DNA from: Bacteroidaceae bacterium
GTDB taxonomy: Bacteria; Bacteroidota; Bacteroidia; Bacteroidales; Bacteroidaceae
Assembly (NCBI GenBank): GCA_017560945.1
Contig: JAFZDY010000002.1
Location: 1-64,000, forward strand
DNA: 64,000 nucleotides
Reading direction: 5' to 3'
The notes below the pieces were generated by a model that saw nothing but the letters and a program-made list of their open reading frames with translations, did not search any database and was not told where the DNA came from. The translations under genes and the position numbers were made by a program. Of the stretch, positions 61,966 to 64,000 are shown piece after piece. How positions within the stretch are numbered: position 1 is the first letter of the stretch; the number at the start of each line of letters is the position of its first letter.

Positions 61966-63459
61966 TTATAGTGTTACACCTGTCTTGAAAATAGCAATTT
62001 CGCGATAGCCTTTCTTCTCGTTGTTTACCTCCTCGCCACTTGCTACGCTGATGACATAGTCGATGAAACGACGACAAGTGACCTCCATAGGCTCGTTTTC
62101 AATAATTACACCAGCGTTGAAGTCTATCCAAGTAGGTTTGTTCTTGGCGAGTGTCGAGTTGGTGGAAATTTTCATCGTAGGGACAAAGGTGCCGAATGGA
62201 GTGCCACGTCCAGTAGTGAAGAGTACGATGTGACATCCACAAGAGGCAAGGGCGGTAGAGGCTACCAAGTCGTTGCCAGGGGCGGATAACAGGTTGAGTC
62301 CCTTTTGTGATAGTCGTTCACCATATTCCATTACACCGCGTACATAGTCCTTTCCGCACTTTTGTGTACAACCGAGTGCTTTCTCTTCCAAGGTTGAGAT
62401 ACCACCTGCCTTGTTACCTGGTGAGGGGTTTTCGCCAACGGGCTCGCCGTGAGAGAGAAAATAACTCTTAAAATCATTGATGAGATTGACCGTCTGTTCG
62501 AATAACTTTTGATTTTTACAACGATTCATCAGGATGGTTTCGGCACCAAACATCTCAGGTACTTCGGTAAGTACGGAGGTTCCGCCTTGTGCTATCAGAT
62601 AGTCGCTGAACATACCTAATAGCGGATTGGCGGTGATTCCTGAGAATCCGTCGGAGCCTCCACATTTGAGGCCTACACGCAATTCGCTCAAAGAGATATC
62701 GGTACGTACATCTTTGCTCGCAACTTCATATATTTGACGGAGTACCTTCATGCCCTCTTCTACTTCATTGCCTTCGATTCTTTGAGTGACAATGTATTGT
62801 ATGCGTTTGTCGTCCACTTCGCCTACAAACTCCTTGAATACATCGGGTTGGTTGTTTTCGCATCCAAGACCTACGATCAATACCGCTCCTGCATTGGGGT
62901 GAAGTACCATGTCGCGTAAAATCTTCTTGGTGTTCTCATGGTCGTCTCCTAATTGAGAGCATCCATAGTTATGTGGGTATGACACGATGGCATCTACCCC
63001 CTTTCCATCTGTTTCTTGGCGCAGGCGTTCGGCCAATTGGTTGGCTACACCATTGACACATCCTACGGTGGGGATAATCCATACTTCGTTGCGTATACCT
63101 ACGTCACCATTCTTGCGTCGATAGCCCTTGAAGGTCAATCCCTCATTGGGAATGTCAAGATTGACGGTTATGGGGTTGTATGCGTAGTCGAGCAAACCTG
63201 CCAGGTTTGTCTTTATTTGATTTTCGTTCACCCATTGACCCTTTTTTACCTCCTCGGTGGTGTGTCCGATGGGGTAGCCATATTTGATGACATCTTCGCC
63301 TGCATTCAAGTCGGTCAGCATTATCTTGTGTCCGGCCGGCGTGTCTTGCAATACGTCGATGCATTGACCATCAATGACGATGGATTCTCCCGCTTGTAGG
63401 GGCTGAATGGCCACGACTACATTGTCCGAAGGGTTGATTTTAAGATACTTGGTGTTCAT
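61966..63459 (-). CDS. uxaA: Altronate dehydratase
   Basis: 497 residues. An N-terminal SAF-like domain (residues 1-95, VVVAIQPLQAGESIVIDG... AGHKIMLTDLNAGEDVIKYGYPIG) is fused to the catalytic part (VGCVNGVANQLAERLR, VSYPHNYGCSQLGDDHENTKK, GLKCGGSDGFSGITANPLLG, APGNDLVASTALASCGCHIVLFTTGRG). UxaA dehydrates D-altronate to 2-keto-3-deoxygluconate in galacturonate breakdown; the cysteines and Fe2+ dependence fit. It lies 32 bp after a LacI-type regulator and 13 bp before nhaC. Confidence 0.92.
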   Translation of the reverse strand: MNTKYLKINPSDNVVVAIQPLQAGESIVIDGQCIDVLQDTPAGHKIMLTDLNAGEDVIKYGYPIGHTTEEVKKGQWVNENQIKTNLAGLLDYAYNPITVNLDIPNEGLTFKGYRRKNGDVGIRNEVWIIPTVGCVNGVANQLAERLRQETDGKGVDAIVSYPHNYGCSQLGDDHENTKKILRDMVLHPNAGAVLIVGLGCENNQPDVFKEFVGEVDDKRIQYIVTQRIEGNEVEEGMKVLRQIYEVASKDVRTDISLSELRVGLKCGGSDGFSGITANPLLGMFSDYLIAQGGTSVLTEVPEMFGAETILMNRCKNQKLFEQTVNLINDFKSYFLSHGEPVGENPSPGNKAGGISTLEEKALGCTQKCGKDYVRGVMEYGERLSQKGLNLLSAPGNDLVASTALASCGCHIVLFTTGRGTPFGTFVPTMKISTNSTLAKNKPTWIDFNAGVIIENEPMEVTCRRFIDYVISVASGEEVNNEKKGYREIAIFKTGVTL

Positions 63460-63491
63460 TGTGTCAATGGTTTTGTATATTGTTTTTTTGT

Positions 63492-64000
63492 CTATTTCCC
63501 TAAGATGTCGGGGTAGTAATCGACATTGTCTGCCGTCAACAAATCGATAGGCATGAAGTTCAATGGCCTTACCTCCTTTTTGAATATGAGGTGGCGGCTG
63601 AGTTCTTCGACACTATCGTGTCCCAATCGAATTGGTTGTTGTGCGATGAGGAAATGTACCGAGCCATTCTTCAGGCATTTTACGTTGCGCTCAAGAAGGT
63701 CGTAACCCAACAAGTGGAAATTGTGGATGTTGCGATTCTCTATGTATTCGCCAAAGATTCCCACTTGCGAGTTGAAAGTGATGCCTCGATTGATGTGTGG
63801 GTGTGTAGCAAAGAATGTGTCGAGTAATGCGTACTTTTCCTCGGTGGATAACTTCATGTCGATGTCGAGTTCCAATATCTGGTAATCGGGGTGATGTTGG
63901 GACATATAGTCACGGAAGCCCTTCTCACGAAACTGTTGTTGGTTTGATTGCTCCGATTTTCCTCCATATATGTGGCGGAAGATGACTACCTGATTTCCCT
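63492..64000 (-). CDS. LacI-family transcriptional regulator, C-terminal part (runs off the right edge)
   Basis: The open frame continues to the window edge; the ATG at 63905 is internal. It reads GNQVVIFRHIYGGKSEQSNQ...FREKGFRDYM upstream, then MSQHHPDYQILELDID, INRGITFNSQVGIFGEYIEN, HLLGYDLLERNVKCLKNGSVHFLIAQQPIRLGHDSVEEL. The last pattern (GYD...LI.Q.P..lG) is the LacI periplasmic-binding-protein-like effector domain. It probably represses the uxaA operon in response to a hexuronate or its breakdown product. The DNA-binding head lies outside the window. Confidence 0.85.
   Translation of the reverse strand, partial: GNQVVIFRHIYGGKSEQSNQQQFREKGFRDYMSQHHPDYQILELDIDMKLSTEEKYALLDTFFATHPHINRGITFNSQVGIFGEYIENRNIHNFHLLGYDLLERNVKCLKNGSVHFLIAQQPIRLGHDSVEELSRHLIFKKEVRPLNFMPIDLLTADNVDYYPDILGK

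Overview
This window is chromosomal DNA from a member of the Bacteroidales, most likely Prevotellaceae or a close relative; the genus is not resolved. The evidence is the Bacteroidetes -7 promoter element TAnnTTTG (often TACCTTTG or TACTTTTG) in front of many genes, with a TTTG or TTG -33 element about 19-20 bp upstream at several of them. Gene content agrees: methylmalonyl-CoA mutase mutA-mutB, hexameric NADP-type gdhA, a malic enzyme-phosphotransacetylase fusion, CarboxypepD_reg/DUF5686, DUF5063 and LolA-like proteins, a ResB-CcsA fusion and LacI-linked uxaA. No rRNA, tRNA or CRISPR array was seen.

Layout. 0-17 kb is housekeeping: a glycosyltransferase fragment, a DUF5686 protein, recR behind two tandem promoters, a compact operon (membrane protein, glycosyltransferase, GNAT, TsaC/YciO-like, mfd), an ABC-F ATPase, a GH43 lipoprotein, a flavodoxin-like lipoprotein, a RidA-like protein and a small AAA ATPase. 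17.3-24.1 kb is an accessory, decaying region. Its first part (18.0-21.7 kb) is an array of four unrelated small genes, each behind an almost identical promoter with exactly 19 bp between -33 and -7. The genes are an antitoxin-sized protein, a RhuM fragment, a DUF1016/PDDEXK nuclease and a lipoprotein, separated by recurring intergenic modules. Its second part holds a frameshifted lipoprotein and fragments of AlbA-type ATP-binding and BRO-N proteins.

24.1-33.3 kb carries a rhodanese lipoprotein, a cytochrome c assembly fusion containing in-frame intergenic-type repeats, a large golvesin/amidase-like secreted protein, and two membrane transporters (DASS and AspT/YidE-like). These transporters lie divergently from mutA-mutB, the succinate-propionate branch. 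37.7-48.1 kb is housekeeping: FKBP, trxB, lolA-like, ftsK, DUF5063, an RNase D-like exonuclease, an RlmI-like methyltransferase, metA (with the Glu111 of acetyl-CoA-using enzymes) and a U32 protein. 48.2-52.3 kb is a five-gene operon of a VTC-type polyphosphate polymerase domain, DUF4956, a DUF2490-like barrel, a small secreted protein and a DUF4353 beta-helix protein. 52.4-55.2 kb holds a 22-bp tandem repeat, a structured leader with a C9 tract, a lipoprotein and an IS3-type transposase remnant. 55.2-64 kb carries gdhA, a 57-residue membrane protein, maeB and a lacI-uxaA-nhaC-GH43 operon.

Beyond the genes, the intergenic DNA is structured. There are arrays of 7-bp units in four or five gaps, each with a different unit, one running in phase into a start codon. 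There is a two-part GC-rich palindromic element of about 100 bp, found between genes and also in-frame inside the cytochrome c assembly gene, and a dispersed CAGGTAGGG motif. All function calls rest on reading sequence by eye and on family knowledge; no search was run.
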